Assembly (NCBI GenBank): GCA_017940465.1 | Contig: JAGAYN010000049.1 | Span: forward strand, 1-40,125 | Length of the DNA: 40,125 bases | Origin: Bacteroidales bacterium | Lineage (GTDB): Bacteria; Bacteroidota; Bacteroidia; Bacteroidales; P3 | Direction of reading: 5' to 3' | Shown: in pieces, positions 6,835 to 16,400 of the stretch | How the letters are laid out: the number at the start of each line of letters is the position of its first letter | How positions within the stretch are numbered: the first letter of the stretch is position 1 | The notes under the pieces: model-generated | The model's database searches: none | Told to the model about the DNA's origin: nothing | What the model saw: the letters and a program-made list of their open reading frames with translations, nothing else | Translations under genes and position numbers: made by a program

Positions 6835-7347
6835 TCAGGTGCTGTGTACCCAGCGGCCGAGGGTGCGGAGGTAGCGGCGGTAGGCACGGTAGGTGGCGTC
6901 GGCTTCGAGGATGGGCCAGAGGCGGGGGTGCCGGCGGCAGAGGTCTTCGCAGCGGCGCGCGAGGCGCATGAATTCGCGCACGTTGGGGTGCCAGTAGACC
7001 ATCTCGTCCGGGTCGAGCCAGCACACGTCCTCGAATTCGATGTCGTCGGCCTCGTCGGGGAGGACGAATGAGGTGGCGCTGATCATCTGGTCCAGCGCCT
7101 GCAGGTGCTGTCCGCGCTCCCAGCAGCGGTCGGCCTCGTGCTCGAGGCAGCGGCACTCTTCGCGCCGCAGCAGGCATGTGCCGTAGTAGTTCCTGTCGCC
7201 TTCGCGCAGGTCGCCGTGGCACTTGCGCAGGGTGCTGCCGTAGTCGTCCACCTTGCGCCATTCGCTGGGCACCACGTTGAGGCGGTGGCCGTCGCTCCAG
7301 GCGACCATTCGTTTGTTGATGCGGATCGGTTTGTGGTTGTGTGTCAT
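6835..7347 (-). CDS. conserved-looking protein of unknown function
   Basis: A 170-aa soluble protein rich in Arg, Asp, Cys and Trp with no signal peptide or membrane segment. I do not recognise a family. It starts MTHNHKPIRINKRMVAWSDG, has a Cys-containing middle (CHGDLREGDRNYYGTCLLRREECRCLE, here described in parts) and a C-terminal basic region ending WVHST. The start at 7347 is preferred over 7377; both are open. It has its own promoter about 150 nt upstream, and its start codon lies in one arm of a 14-bp inverted repeat. It is the first gene of the hinge-separated block, ending just before hinge copy 4. Confidence 0.6.
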   Translation of the reverse strand: MTHNHKPIRINKRMVAWSDGHRLNVVPSEWRKVDDYGSTLRKCHGDLREGDRNYYGTCLLRREECRCLEHEADRCWERGQHLQALDQMISATSFVLPDEADDIEFEDVCWLDPDEMVYWHPNVREFMRLARRCEDLCRRHPRLWPILEADATYRAYRRYLRTLGRWVHST

Positions 7348-7463
7348 AGATTTTTGGTTTTTAAATGGGTCAAACAACTCGCTGCGCTATGGGGCGCAAC
7401 ATCCCCTGCATCGGGTCCTTTTCGGGGTGCCCGGCATGGCAGTATTTTTCCAAAAATCTATGA
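7344..7463 (-). promoter_or_regulatory. inverted repeat sequestering a start codon
   Basis: TCATAGATTTTTGG (7344-7357) and CCAAAAATCTATGA (7450-7463) are perfect 14-bp complements 92 nt apart. On the minus-strand transcript the distal arm contains the ATG of the gene ending at 6835, so pairing would bury the start codon. The loop holds further GC-rich complementary stretches, such as GCGC-TATGGG-GCGC. A translational control element is inferred. Confidence 0.5.
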
Positions 7464-7507
7464 TTGTGTGCTACTTAACGCATATCGTGCGGTCGGTTCT
7501 ATCGGTG

Positions 7508-7515
7508 CAAAGATA
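7508..7515 (-). promoter_or_regulatory. -7 box for the unknown gene
   Basis: TATCTTTG on the minus strand. Transcription would start near 7501 and run through the 14-bp inverted repeat before reaching the ATG at 7347. No TTTG -33 box at normal spacing. Confidence 0.6.
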
Positions 7516-7567
7516 CAACTTTTTTATTTTTCTCTGAAAAAAAACAAAATATGTCCGGAATTTTTCG

Positions 7568-7575
7568 TATATTTG
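7568..7575 (+). promoter_or_regulatory. orphan plus-strand -7 box
   Basis: TATATTTG followed by GC matches the consensus, divergent from the box at 7508. No gene of convincing size follows on this strand before the convergent miaA; only a six-codon frame starting at 7587 is visible. It may drive a short RNA or be a chance match. Confidence 0.3.
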
Positions 7576-7703
7576 CACTATCGTCTTATGACCTTCGTCA
7601 AGATCTAATGCATTGAGGACATGCATCGTACACACCTTTCTCTGGACGATAATTCCATCATTTTTCACAACCAACTGGTTCTGTGGGCAATACAAATCCC
7701 GGG

Positions 7704-7823
7704 TTATAGAACAGTTATAGAACAATTAAAGAACAGTTAAAGAACAGACCTCCGGAATACCTACAGGACAGCAGGTGGATAGCTGCAGGATTGCAGGCGG
7801 ATGTATAGGGAATGGCGTCTGGA
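7704..7823. repeat. 11-bp period tandem array after miaA
   Basis: Four clear 11-bp units of the TTATAGAACAG type begin at 7704, 7715, 7726 and 7737. Beyond 7755 the sequence changes but the period continues: GGA recurs at 7766, 7777, 7788, 7799 and 7821. The array ends about 10 bp from the miaA stop codon and is non-coding on both strands. Confidence 0.75.
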
Positions 7824-7833
7824 TGCCGGGAGG

Positions 7834-8664
7834 CTACGCCCCGTAGCGCCGCATCCAGGTCATCTGCTTGCGGGCGTAGTGCCAGGTGTTGAGTTTGATT
7901 TGCGCGACGGCCTCCTCGAGGGTGGCCTGGCCGTCGAGCACGGGGAAGAGCTCGCTGTAGCCTACGGTGCGCAGGGTGGGCTGGTGGCGCAGGCGGGAGA
8001 GGGAGCGCACCTCGTCCAGCAGCCCGTCGGCCATCATGCGGTCCACGCGGAGGTCGATGCGCGAACGCAGTTCGGAGGCTGGCAATGCGAGGAGGCGCAC
8101 CTCGGTGGCGAAGGGGCGCACGGCGGGACGTCGCGCGGCGATCACCTCGCTGTAGGGGCGTCCGGTCATGTGGTACACCTCCAGGGCGCGCTGCAGCCGC
8201 ACGGGGTTGCGCAGGTCGACGCGGGCATAGTACTCCGGGTCCACCCTCCGCAGCAGCATCCGTTTCTCCTCAAGGGGCATCTGCTGCAGGCGCAGGCGCA
8301 GTTCGGGCGTGGGGTCGGGCATGGGGGAAACGCCGTGGAGCAGGGCGTCGATGTAAAGGCCGCTGCCGCCGACGGCTACAACGACGGGGTGGCGGCGGAA
8401 GAGCTCCTCCAGCAGGCGCAGGGCATCCTGCTCGTAGGTCGAGATGTTGTAGGGGTCGGTCACCGCGCGGCAGGCGATGAAGTGGTGCCTGGCGGCCGCC
8501 AGTTCCTCCTCCGACGGGCGTGCCACACCGATGCGGAGCTCGCGGTAGAACTGGCGCGAGTCGCAGGAGATCACCTCCGTGTCCAGTTCGCGGGCCAGCC
8601 GTACGGCCTCGGCGGTCTTGCCCACGGCCGTGGGGCCTGCGATGACGATGAGTCGGTTCTCCAT
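7834..8664 (-). CDS. miaA: tRNA dimethylallyltransferase
   Basis: Transfers the dimethylallyl group of DMAPP to A37 of tRNAs that read UNN codons, supporting reading fidelity. The 276-aa protein has the P-loop GPTAVGKT at residues 10-17, the DSRQFYREL block with catalytic Asp, the VGGSGLYIDALLHG motif, and the C-terminal RKQMTWMRR typical of MiaA. It is slightly shorter than E. coli MiaA (about 316 aa) but complete. It is the last gene of the dnaG operon, 30 bp after aroA. Start at 8664 is followed by the P-loop at normal distance. Confidence 0.96.
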   Translation of the reverse strand: MENRLIVIAGPTAVGKTAEAVRLARELDTEVISCDSRQFYRELRIGVARPSEEELAAARHHFIACRAVTDPYNISTYEQDALRLLEELFRRHPVVVAVGGSGLYIDALLHGVSPMPDPTPELRLRLQQMPLEEKRMLLRRVDPEYYARVDLRNPVRLQRALEVYHMTGRPYSEVIAARRPAVRPFATEVRLLALPASELRSRIDLRVDRMMADGLLDEVRSLSRLRHQPTLRTVGYSELFPVLDGQATLEEAVAQIKLNTWHYARKQMTWMRRYGA

Positions 8665-8694
8665 CGGATTCCGTAGCCCTGTGCAGCGCGGGCG

Positions 8695-9927
8695 CTACTG
8701 TTTGTTCTGCAACACCATGTCGAACTGATCCCAGAACTCGGGGAACGACTTGTCCACCACCCCGGGATTCTCGATCTGCATCTCGGGGAACACCAGTCGC
8801 AAAGGCGCGAAGGCCATGGCGATGCGGTGGTCGCCCCAGGTGCGGACAGGCTCGGTGGAATGGAGGGTGGCGGGGTGGATGGTCATCTCGTCGCCGCTGG
8901 AGGTCACCTTGCCGCCCATGCGTTCCAGCTCGGAGGCGATGGCTTCCATGCGGTCGCTCTCCTTGAGGGCTATGTTGCTCACTCCCTTGAGGGTGGCCTT
9001 CACCTTGACAGCCGCAGCAGCCACGGCAAAGGTGGGCACGAGGTCGGGACAGTCGAGGCAGTTGAACTGCACCGCCTTCGGCACCTCCGCCCCACCCTGC
9101 AGGGTGATGGAACGCCCCGCCGCGCGGTAGGGTGAGCGGACTTCGGTGGAGGTGACGCCGAGGAGGCGGAAGAATCGGTCGGTGGCGCTGTCGCCCTGGC
9201 AGGAGTCGAGCTGCAGACCCAGCAGGCGGATGCGCAACTCGGGCCGCAAGAGGGCCATGGTGTAGAAGTAGGATGCCGACGACCAGTCGCGCTCGATGCT
9301 TATGGTGGCCGCCTTGGGACGTCCGGAATAATGGTTCACATAGTAGGTGCGCCCGTTGGAGGAACGCCGCACATCGATGCCGGCCTGCCGCAGGGCGTCG
9401 CAGGTCATCTCGATATAGGGGCGCGAGGTGGGCCGCTGGGTCATGGTGAGCGATATGCCTTCCGGCATGCGGGGCGCAATGAGCAGCAGCGAACTGACAT
9501 ACTGGCTGCTGAGCAGCGGGTCCACCGTCACGGTGCGCTTCGTCGGCACTCCGCCTTGGATATTCACCGGGAGGAAGCCCTCCTCGCCGGTGCATTCCAC
9601 ACGCAGTCCCATCTGGCGCAGCGACTCTATCAGGGGCGCCATGGGACGTTGGCAGAGGCGTTCGTCGCCGGTCAGGATATGGTGCCCGGGGGTGATGGCC
9701 AGCAGCGGCATCAGAAAGCGGGCCACGGAGCCGGCATTGTCGCAATAGTAGACGTGGTCGCCCCCGGCTTCCAGCTGCGCAAGCATGCGACGCAGCAGGC
9801 GGGTGTCGCCGGAAGTGGAAAGCTTGTTGATGCGGAAATGGCCCCCTGTGAGGTGATTGATCATGAGCCAGCGGTTGCTCATGCTCTTCGAAGCGGGCAG
9901 GGTGATGCGTATGTCGTTGGTCTTCAT
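8695..9927 (-). CDS. aroA: 3-phosphoshikimate 1-carboxyvinyltransferase (EPSP synthase)
   Basis: Joins phosphoenolpyruvate to shikimate-3-phosphate in the chorismate pathway. The 410-aa protein shows the family landmarks in order: PASKSMSNR near the N-terminus, NAGSVARFLMPLLA (the NAG-T/S region of the PEP site), GDERLCQRPM, DWSSASYFY, LKESDRMEAI, WGDHRIAMAF and VVDKSFPEFW. The NAGSVARF variant, compared with NAGTAMR of most enzymes, is common in Bacteroidetes as far as I recall. It sits 3 bp after the sigma54-type activator gene and 30 bp before miaA, so all are in one operon. Confidence 0.96.
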   Translation of the reverse strand: MKTNDIRITLPASKSMSNRWLMINHLTGGHFRINKLSTSGDTRLLRRMLAQLEAGGDHVYYCDNAGSVARFLMPLLAITPGHHILTGDERLCQRPMAPLIESLRQMGLRVECTGEEGFLPVNIQGGVPTKRTVTVDPLLSSQYVSSLLLIAPRMPEGISLTMTQRPTSRPYIEMTCDALRQAGIDVRRSSNGRTYYVNHYSGRPKAATISIERDWSSASYFYTMALLRPELRIRLLGLQLDSCQGDSATDRFFRLLGVTSTEVRSPYRAAGRSITLQGGAEVPKAVQFNCLDCPDLVPTFAVAAAAVKVKATLKGVSNIALKESDRMEAIASELERMGGKVTSSGDEMTIHPATLHSTEPVRTWGDHRIAMAFAPLRLVFPEMQIENPGVVDKSFPEFWDQFDMVLQNKQ

Positions 9928-9930
9928 GTG

Positions 9931-11142
9931 CTATTCGCTGATATTGTATGCCTTCAGTTTACGGTAGAGCGAGCGCTCGGATATGTGCAGGTCGGCGGCG
10001 GCCTGCTTGCGGTTGCCATGGTTCTGCTCCAGGGCGCGGATGATGGCGCGGCGCTCGCGGTCCTCGAGGCCCAGGACCTCGTCCTCGATTATCTCCGGCG
10101 TCAAGAACTCTTCCTCATCCTCCGCCGAGGGGGGCGTTGGGGGAAGGTAGGGGCTGTGCGGATCGACGGGAAGGCTTCCGCTCCGGGCCAGCTGCGATAC
10201 CATCTGGCGAAGGTCATTGATTTCGTTGCGCATCTCGTTGATCATCTGCCCCATGGTGAGTGCCTTCAGGAGGAGTTCGCGGTCGGTTATCTGGCTGCCG
10301 CCTGCCGATGGCTGCCCGCTGTCCACCACGGCGGGCATCTTCTCGGTGGGGATATAGGAGAGGTAGTTCTGCAATATCTCAGGGGTGATGCTGCGTTCCG
10401 TCTCCACTACGGCTATCTGCTCGGTAATATTCTTCAGTTCACGCACATTGCCATACCAGGGGTAGTCCATCATCATGCGCTTGGCCGGCTCGGTGAGCAC
10501 TATGGGTGGCATGTGGTACTTCTCGGCCACATCGGAAGAAAACTTGCGGAACAGGAGCGGGATGTCGTCCTTACGCTCGCGTAACGGGGGGAGATATATG
10601 CTGATTTGGTTGAGGCGGTAGTAGAGGTCCTCGCGGAAACGCCCCGTGCGCACGGCCTCGACTATATCGACATTCGTGGCCGCCACCACGCGTACATTTA
10701 TCTTTTGCGAAGTGGAACTTCCCACAGGTATTATCTCCCCGTTCTCCAACACGCGGAGCAACTTTACCTGCATCGCCAGGGGCAGCTCGCCGATCTCATC
10801 AAGGAATATCGTGCCACCGTCGGCTTCCTCGAAGTATCCTTTCCGGTTTTTGTCGGCACCTGTGAAGGCGCCCTTTACATGTCCGAAGAGTTCACTCTCG
10901 ATAGTCCCTTCGGGAATGGCGCCGCAGTTCACCGATATGAGCCCCTTGCCCCCGCGGGCATGCTTGCGGGCGGAGTTCTCATGGATGATACGTGAGAAGA
11001 TATCCTTGCCGACACCGCTTTCTCCCGTGATGAGTATGGAGAGGTCCGTGGGGGCCACCTGGATGGCCTTGTTGAGGGCAAGGAGCAGTTTGGGGTCGTT
11101 GCCTATGATGTCATATCTGAGTTTGAGGGATTGTATGTCCAT
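9931..11142 (-). CDS. sigma54-interacting AAA+ transcriptional activator
   Basis: Bacterial enhancer-binding protein that uses ATP hydrolysis to open sigma54-RNA polymerase complexes. The 403-aa product starts directly with the AAA+ domain: Walker A GESGVGKD (about residues 40-47), the sigma54-contact loop GAFTGA, Walker B GGTIFLDEIGELPL, and the arginine-finger region FREDLYYRL. It lacks a receiver or GAF domain, so its control must come from elsewhere. The C-terminal tail (after an acidic linker) is a Fis-type helix-turn-helix ending LHISERSLYRKLKAYNI. The gene is 9 bp after dnaG and 3 bp before aroA. Its target genes are unknown; no sigma54 promoter (GG-N10-GC) was pursued in this window. 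Confidence 0.93.
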   Translation of the reverse strand: MDIQSLKLRYDIIGNDPKLLLALNKAIQVAPTDLSILITGESGVGKDIFSRIIHENSARKHARGGKGLISVNCGAIPEGTIESELFGHVKGAFTGADKNRKGYFEEADGGTIFLDEIGELPLAMQVKLLRVLENGEIIPVGSSTSQKINVRVVAATNVDIVEAVRTGRFREDLYYRLNQISIYLPPLRERKDDIPLLFRKFSSDVAEKYHMPPIVLTEPAKRMMMDYPWYGNVRELKNITEQIAVVETERSITPEILQNYLSYIPTEKMPAVVDSGQPSAGGSQITDRELLLKALTMGQMINEMRNEINDLRQMVSQLARSGSLPVDPHSPYLPPTPPSAEDEEEFLTPEIIEDEVLGLEDRERRAIIRALEQNHGNRKQAAADLHISERSLYRKLKAYNISE

Positions 11143-11151
11143 GGTATCCTA

Positions 11152-13125
11152 TTAACTGATAACGCGGTGCAGCATCAACCCGATGTCGCGCCGCAAGTCT
11201 ATGAGCTGTTTTTTCTCCTGCAACAGGGCGAACATCTCGTCGCCCCCCGAGGCCATGCGCATGCGCTGTGCATTGTCGGCGATGCGATTGTCGAGGCATT
11301 TGAGTTTGAAGCTGAAGAGGGCCTCCGTGATATCCTCCTGCAACTTGTCCTCCAACCGCGGGACATACACCTGCTTCTTGCGCCAGCTGTCGCTGATACG
11401 GTAGGTGTCCACCATGAGGGATATGGCGAACTGGCGCAGGGGTTCGTCGTCGACGGTGATGAAATAGGTAGGGTCCATCTCGCCACCATTGTCGACTGCC
11501 TCGGCGAAGTGGGAGTAGATCTGCTGGCAGAGCGGATGGGTGAAGGAGAGTTCGTCGTCCTGTAGGTCATTGACAATCAACTCGGCCAGAGGGTGAGTCT
11601 CGGGGTGCTTGTCGCCACTCTCGTCGGGCACCATCACCTCTATGGGGTGGTCGGCATAGTTGAGCAGGAGCGATATGAGGTGCATCTCGCAGGCATCCGG
11701 AGGGGGTGTGGAGGGATGCGGGGCGGCCACGGGGGCGGATGGCGCCGCGCCGGCTGCCTGTTCCGACACGGCCGGAGCCGGGGCGGGGGCGGGTTTCTCT
11801 TCGTATGCCTTCAGGCGGTTGCGGTTGATGGCCTTGGAAAGCTCGGAGGACAGGGCCTCTTCCGGCACCCCCAGCAGGTGGGAGCACTGGGCGATGTACT
11901 CGGTACGCTCCAGCAAGTCGGGCACCAAGGCGATGGTATCCACCGTGTCCTTCACCAGTTCCGCCTTGCGTATGGGGTCGTCCTTCACGCCTTCGAGCTG
12001 CACCCGCGTCTTGAACATGATGAAATTCTCCTCGTGCTGCGCCAAGTAGTCCTGCAGGGCTGCCGACCCATGCTTCTGGGCATAGCTGTCCGGGTCTTCG
12101 CCATCGGGGAAAAGCACGAGGCGTACGTGCATGCCTTCGGTGAAGAGCAGGTCCACGGCCCGCAGGGCCGCCTTGATGCCGGCCGGGTCGCCGTCGTAGA
12201 GCACGGTGACGTTCGGCGTGTAGCGCTTGATGAGACGTATCTGCTCCACCGTCAGGCTGGTGCCGCAACTGGCCACGGTGTTTTCCACTCCCGACTGGTG
12301 CATCGACACCACGTCGATGTTACCTTCCACCAGATAGCACTTGTTGGCCTTGGCTATGGCCGACCGAGCCTGGTAGAGCCCGTAGAGGGTGCGGCTTTTG
12401 TTGTAGATGTCGCTGTCGGGCGAATTGACGTATTTGGCCGCCTGCTTCTCCGAACTCAGTATGCGACCGCTGAAGCCCAGCACGCGGCCCGAGATGCTGT
12501 AGATGGGGAACATCACGCGTCCGCGGAAGCGGTCGTAGCTCTTGCCGGTATCTTCCTTGAAGATGGTGAGGCCGGTCTTCTCGAGCACCGCGTCGCTATA
12601 GCCGCTCTTGCGGGCGTGGTCGGTGAAGTTGCTCCACTCGTCGAGGCAGTAGCCCAGCCCGAAGCGGCGGATGATCTCGTCGCTCATGCCGCGCGAATGG
12701 AAGTAGGAGAGGCCGACGGCGCGACCCATCTCGTTCCCGGACAGCAGGTCGGCGAAGTACTTCTGCGCGAATTCCGTGACGTGGAACAGCGCGTCTCTCT
12801 CGCTCTGCCGTTCGCGTTGTTCGGCGGTCTGCTCCTCCTCGTGTATCTCGATGTTGTATTTCTTGGCCAGGTAGGTGAGCGCCTCGGGGTAGGTGAAGTG
12901 CTCGTGCTTCTTGAGGAACCCCACCACGTCGCCCGCCTCGCCGCAGCCGAAGCACTTGTAGATGCCCTTGGACGGCGAGACATAGAACGACGGCGTCTTC
13001 TCGTTGTGGAACGGGCAGCAGCCTATGTGGTTGGCGCCGCGCTTCTTGAGCGAGACGAAATCGCCTATCACCTCCTCGATGCGGGCGGTGTCCATGATGC
13101 GTTGTATGGTCTCCTGGTCTATCAT
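11152..13125 (-). CDS. dnaG: DNA primase
   Basis: Makes RNA primers for replication. The 657-aa protein (start MIDQETIQRIMDTA at 13125) has the CHC2 zinc finger (CPFHNEKTPSF then YKCFGCGEAG), the core with RFRGRVMFPI and LGFSGR, and the TOPRIM domain (YLVEGNIDVVSMHQ, LYDGDPAGIKAA). After a Pro/Ala-rich linker there is a C-terminal helical domain that probably contacts the DnaB helicase. An upstream in-frame ATG at 13203 is rejected: the -7 box at 13136-13143 lies between them. With that promoter the leader is only about 5 nt. It heads the operon dnaG - activator - aroA - miaA. Confidence 0.97.
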   Translation of the reverse strand: MIDQETIQRIMDTARIEEVIGDFVSLKKRGANHIGCCPFHNEKTPSFYVSPSKGIYKCFGCGEAGDVVGFLKKHEHFTYPEALTYLAKKYNIEIHEEEQTAEQRERQSERDALFHVTEFAQKYFADLLSGNEMGRAVGLSYFHSRGMSDEIIRRFGLGYCLDEWSNFTDHARKSGYSDAVLEKTGLTIFKEDTGKSYDRFRGRVMFPIYSISGRVLGFSGRILSSEKQAAKYVNSPDSDIYNKSRTLYGLYQARSAIAKANKCYLVEGNIDVVSMHQSGVENTVASCGTSLTVEQIRLIKRYTPNVTVLYDGDPAGIKAALRAVDLLFTEGMHVRLVLFPDGEDPDSYAQKHGSAALQDYLAQHEENFIMFKTRVQLEGVKDDPIRKAELVKDTVDTIALVPDLLERTEYIAQCSHLLGVPEEALSSELSKAINRNRLKAYEEKPAPAPAPAVSEQAAGAAPSAPVAAPHPSTPPPDACEMHLISLLLNYADHPIEVMVPDESGDKHPETHPLAELIVNDLQDDELSFTHPLCQQIYSHFAEAVDNGGEMDPTYFITVDDEPLRQFAISLMVDTYRISDSWRKKQVYVPRLEDKLQEDITEALFSFKLKCLDNRIADNAQRMRMASGGDEMFALLQEKKQLIDLRRDIGLMLHRVIS

Positions 13126-13135
13126 TTCGGAGGTG

Positions 13136-13143
13136 CAAAGATA
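13136..13143 (-). promoter_or_regulatory. dnaG -7 box
   Basis: TATCTTTG on the minus strand, 10 bp upstream of the dnaG ATG. It fixes the start codon choice and predicts a very short leader. Confidence 0.7.
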
Positions 13144-13260
13144 CGATTTTTTTCCGACATGGCGGCAGGAAATATGCACCTCGCTGGCAATCAGCGCCAT
13201 CACCCTCCCCTACCCCCTCGGCGGACTCCTGCCACACCACTCCGCCCCCCGAAGGACCCT

Positions 13261-13293
13261 GTAGGTATCCGGTAGGTATCCCCTAGGTATTTA
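13261..13293. repeat. 11-bp tandem array upstream of dnaG
   Basis: Three consecutive 11-bp units, GTAGGTATCCG, GTAGGTATCCC and CTAGGTATTTA. They lie between the dnaG promoter and the terminator of the large secreted-protein gene, and no reading frame covers them convincingly. The rest of the 13144-13404 gap holds C-rich sequence and the terminator; no further gene is seen. Confidence 0.7.
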
Positions 13294-13345
13294 CTTCGAC
13301 TGAGAACCGATATGAACGCTTATGGACCACAAGCCCGGAAAGGGA

Positions 13346-13381
13346 GGCGGTTCCGGCCCGCTTGCGCGCGCCGGAACCGCC
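13346..13381 (-). terminator. terminator of the giant secreted-protein gene
   Basis: An 11-bp perfect stem, GGCGGTTCCGG (13346-13356) with CCGGAACCGCC (13371-13381), and a 14-nt GC-rich loop. It lies 24 bp past the stop of the 13405-16626 gene. Confidence 0.75.
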
Positions 13382-13404
13382 CTTTATACACATGAAAACA
13401 AACT

Positions 13405-16400
13405 TTACTTGATTACCTCCACCGCGCCGTTGTGCTCCACGTCGCCGCTGTAGCCCTTGGCCGAGAAACGGTAGAAATAGGTCCCTGCGGGCATGTCGGA
13501 CGGGTCCCAGAAGTCCTCCATGCGCGAGATGTTCTCCTTGTGATACACGCGCGTGCCCCACTTGTTGTAGATGTCCAGCTGATTGATCGGGTAGGCGATG
13601 CCGTCCACCAGGTTCCCGATGACGAAGCGGTCGTTGATGCCGTCGCCATTGGGCGTCACCACGTTGGGGAACTGCAGGAAGTCGTTGATCACAAGGATGT
13701 TGTTCGACACCGTGTCGCTGCACACCACCACGTGGCCCGACGGGGCGAAGGTCTCCGTGCTCGTAATGAGCGACACGCGGTAGTTGCCCGCGGGGTTGCC
13801 CGTCGTGTAACGTGTGTAGTCGAACAGCGGGTTCTCCTCCTCCAGTGTCTCCACCGAGAGCGGGTTTTCCTGGTTGTACTGCATCTCCCACGTGTACTTG
13901 ATGTCAGGATTCTTGGGCGTGCTCAGGTTGGTGAACTGCACCTGCGGCGAGAGGGCCGAGGGATAGGCCGGCTCCCACATAAAGGCCGCCTTGGGCGAGG
14001 GGTAGACCGTGATGGCGCGGTTGGCGATGATCGAGTCGCGGCATGCCTGGTCGGAACCCGCGTAGTACTTCAGCGTGTAGGTACCCACGCCGTAGGTGTG
14101 CGTAGGACTGGCCTCGGTCGACGTGATGCCGTCGCCGAAATCCCAGAAGTGGGTCAAGGCGTCGACGCTCTGGTTGTCGAAGTGCAGCGTCATCGGGGCG
14201 CAGCCCTCCAGGTCGAACGGCGAAGGATAGATGCTGGGGAAAGGCTGCTTGCGCAGGTGCACGTCGATCGTGTCGCGCGCCGAGCAGGTGGTGCGGCTCT
14301 GTGTGTTCTTCACCTCCACGATGTAGCGCTCGTCGCCCACGAAGTTCTCCTTCGTGCTGATGGTGTCGGTGTCCTGACCGTAGGGGTACCACGCGTAGCT
14401 GTAGTTCTGCGTCGTCGAATGGCGGTCGCTGGCGTCGAGCAGGATCTTCTCCGAACCGCAAAGCGTAGTGTCGGAGGCAATCAACTTCGGCTCGGGGGTC
14501 CAATAGGTGGTGATGGAGGTGACGGTGTCCCACACGCAGCCGAACTCGTCGTACACCGTGACGTCGATCGGGAACGTGCCGGCGGTGTCGGGCGTGGAGA
14601 TGTAGGAAATGACGGGGGAGGTCTGATTCACCTGCAGGCCACGGAAGCGGCCGAGGTCGTAGTCGTAGTACTGCGGGTCGTTCTTCGGTGCCCACACCAG
14701 GCTGTCGATGCCCACCTCGTATTTGCAGTCGCCATCGACGGACACATTGCAGATGTCAAGGCTCCAGTTGAATATCCAACCGTTGTCGGAACCCCACGTG
14801 TCATAGACGCGGATTTTCCACAAGCCGTTGAGCGGGCAGCCGACCAACTCGCTGAACGAAGCCCAGGGCATGTAATAGTCAAGCTTGTTCTCGTGGTCGC
14901 TGGGGTGCTTGGTGTTCTGGGTGCCGGTGCCCGGGGTCTGCCCGCCGCGGGCGAAGTGTGCGGGCATGGGGGGGACGGTCTCGGTGACGGAGACGGTGTA
15001 GCCACCCGAACCCAGATAGAACTGTCCCTGGGGATTGGTGTTGTTGGCAGTCCACACTGCCTTGGCATTCTGACCGGTGATGAGGGTGTAGTTGGTGTCG
15101 CGGCTGAAGCAGTAGTCGTAGCCGATGCCGAAGGGGTTGGTGAGGGAGTCGCACTTGTTGGAGGTGTTGTCGTACCAGCCGTTGAAGCCGTCGATCGGGA
15201 AGCCGAGGAAGGTGCCGCTGCCATGCTCGCCGCCGTAGAGGTGCGCGCCGGAGGCATCAGTGGTAGGCGCACTCGACGGCAGACCGGCCGGCGTGCAGCT
15301 GGAGGGGTTGCCCCACTTCAAGACCGCCTCGTTGCCCGTGGGGCACACGATGGTTATGTAGATATCACCCATGAAGGAGTGCTCCATGTTGATGCAAATC
15401 GAGCAGATGTCCTTGGCCGAGGTGACGCGCCTGCCGGCGGGGAACTCCTTGAACTCCACCGGAGCCTCGAAGTAGGAGGGCGTGGCGCAGTTGCAGCCGT
15501 CGGGAATGAACGTGCGCACCTCGTAGGTCTTCGACACCGAGCTGTCGCTCTCCACCTTGCGCAGAATCAGGTTGCCGCTGGCGGCATCATAGCCCATCCG
15601 CACCATCAGCGAATCGCTGTTGCAGATGTCCTTCAGCGTATAGATAGTCTTGATGGGGTTCATCGAGGTGCGCACCTTCACGAAGCTGTACACCGTGCTC
15701 TTGCACCCGTACTCGTCCTCGATATAGAGCGCCATGTCGAAGCAGCCCTGCCGCTGGTAGTCGTTGTAGGCCACCTCCGTAAGATTGTAGTCCGAAAGGG
15801 AATCCTCCTGATTGGCAAAGTTCCAGGTGAAAATGCTGGTGGAGTCGGTCGGCGTGTAGTAGCCGTACTTGTTGGAGTATTCGCCGTGGCCACGGAAAAT
15901 CACACCGTCGCCGATGCAGAGGTGCGCCCCCATGAAGCGCGTGGTGTCCACCTGAACCACCGCCGACGTCGTGTCGTCAGGATTCTCGTAGATATTCTTG
16001 AGGATGGTAATCTCACGGATGTAGGACGAGTCGTAGATTTCGCCGTTGCGCGTGCGGTAGAACATCGTGTCGATGACAGGTATCACCGTCTCGCAGGGCC
16101 TGGTGCAGTTGAAACTGAACGCAAAGCCGGCACCCACCGTGTCGCGATTCTCAAAGCAGGGAAGATGCGTCCGGGCAGGGTCGAACTGCGGGTCAGTACG
16201 GAAACGGATTGTCAGCAGGCCAGTATGGTTCGTTGGTGGCTCGAATATGACATCGCCCTCATGGACATTGCCAGTGCTGCTGTTGAATTTCATAATCAAA
16301 TTGCCGTTGGTGTCGCCGCCCTCATAGATATACACGGTGTCAAGGCAGTGCACCGACAACTCCTCCACCACGAACATGATGCGCGCATCGCTGCCGCATC

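Noticed and set aside
7105-7608. 167-aa plus-strand frame across the leader of the unknown gene
   Set aside because: Crosses a promoter and the antisense of the supported gene; no motif visible.
13126-13203. Longer DnaG starting at 13203
   Set aside because: The -7 box at 13136-13143 lies inside this extension, so transcripts would not include it; the family start is MIDQETI at 13125.
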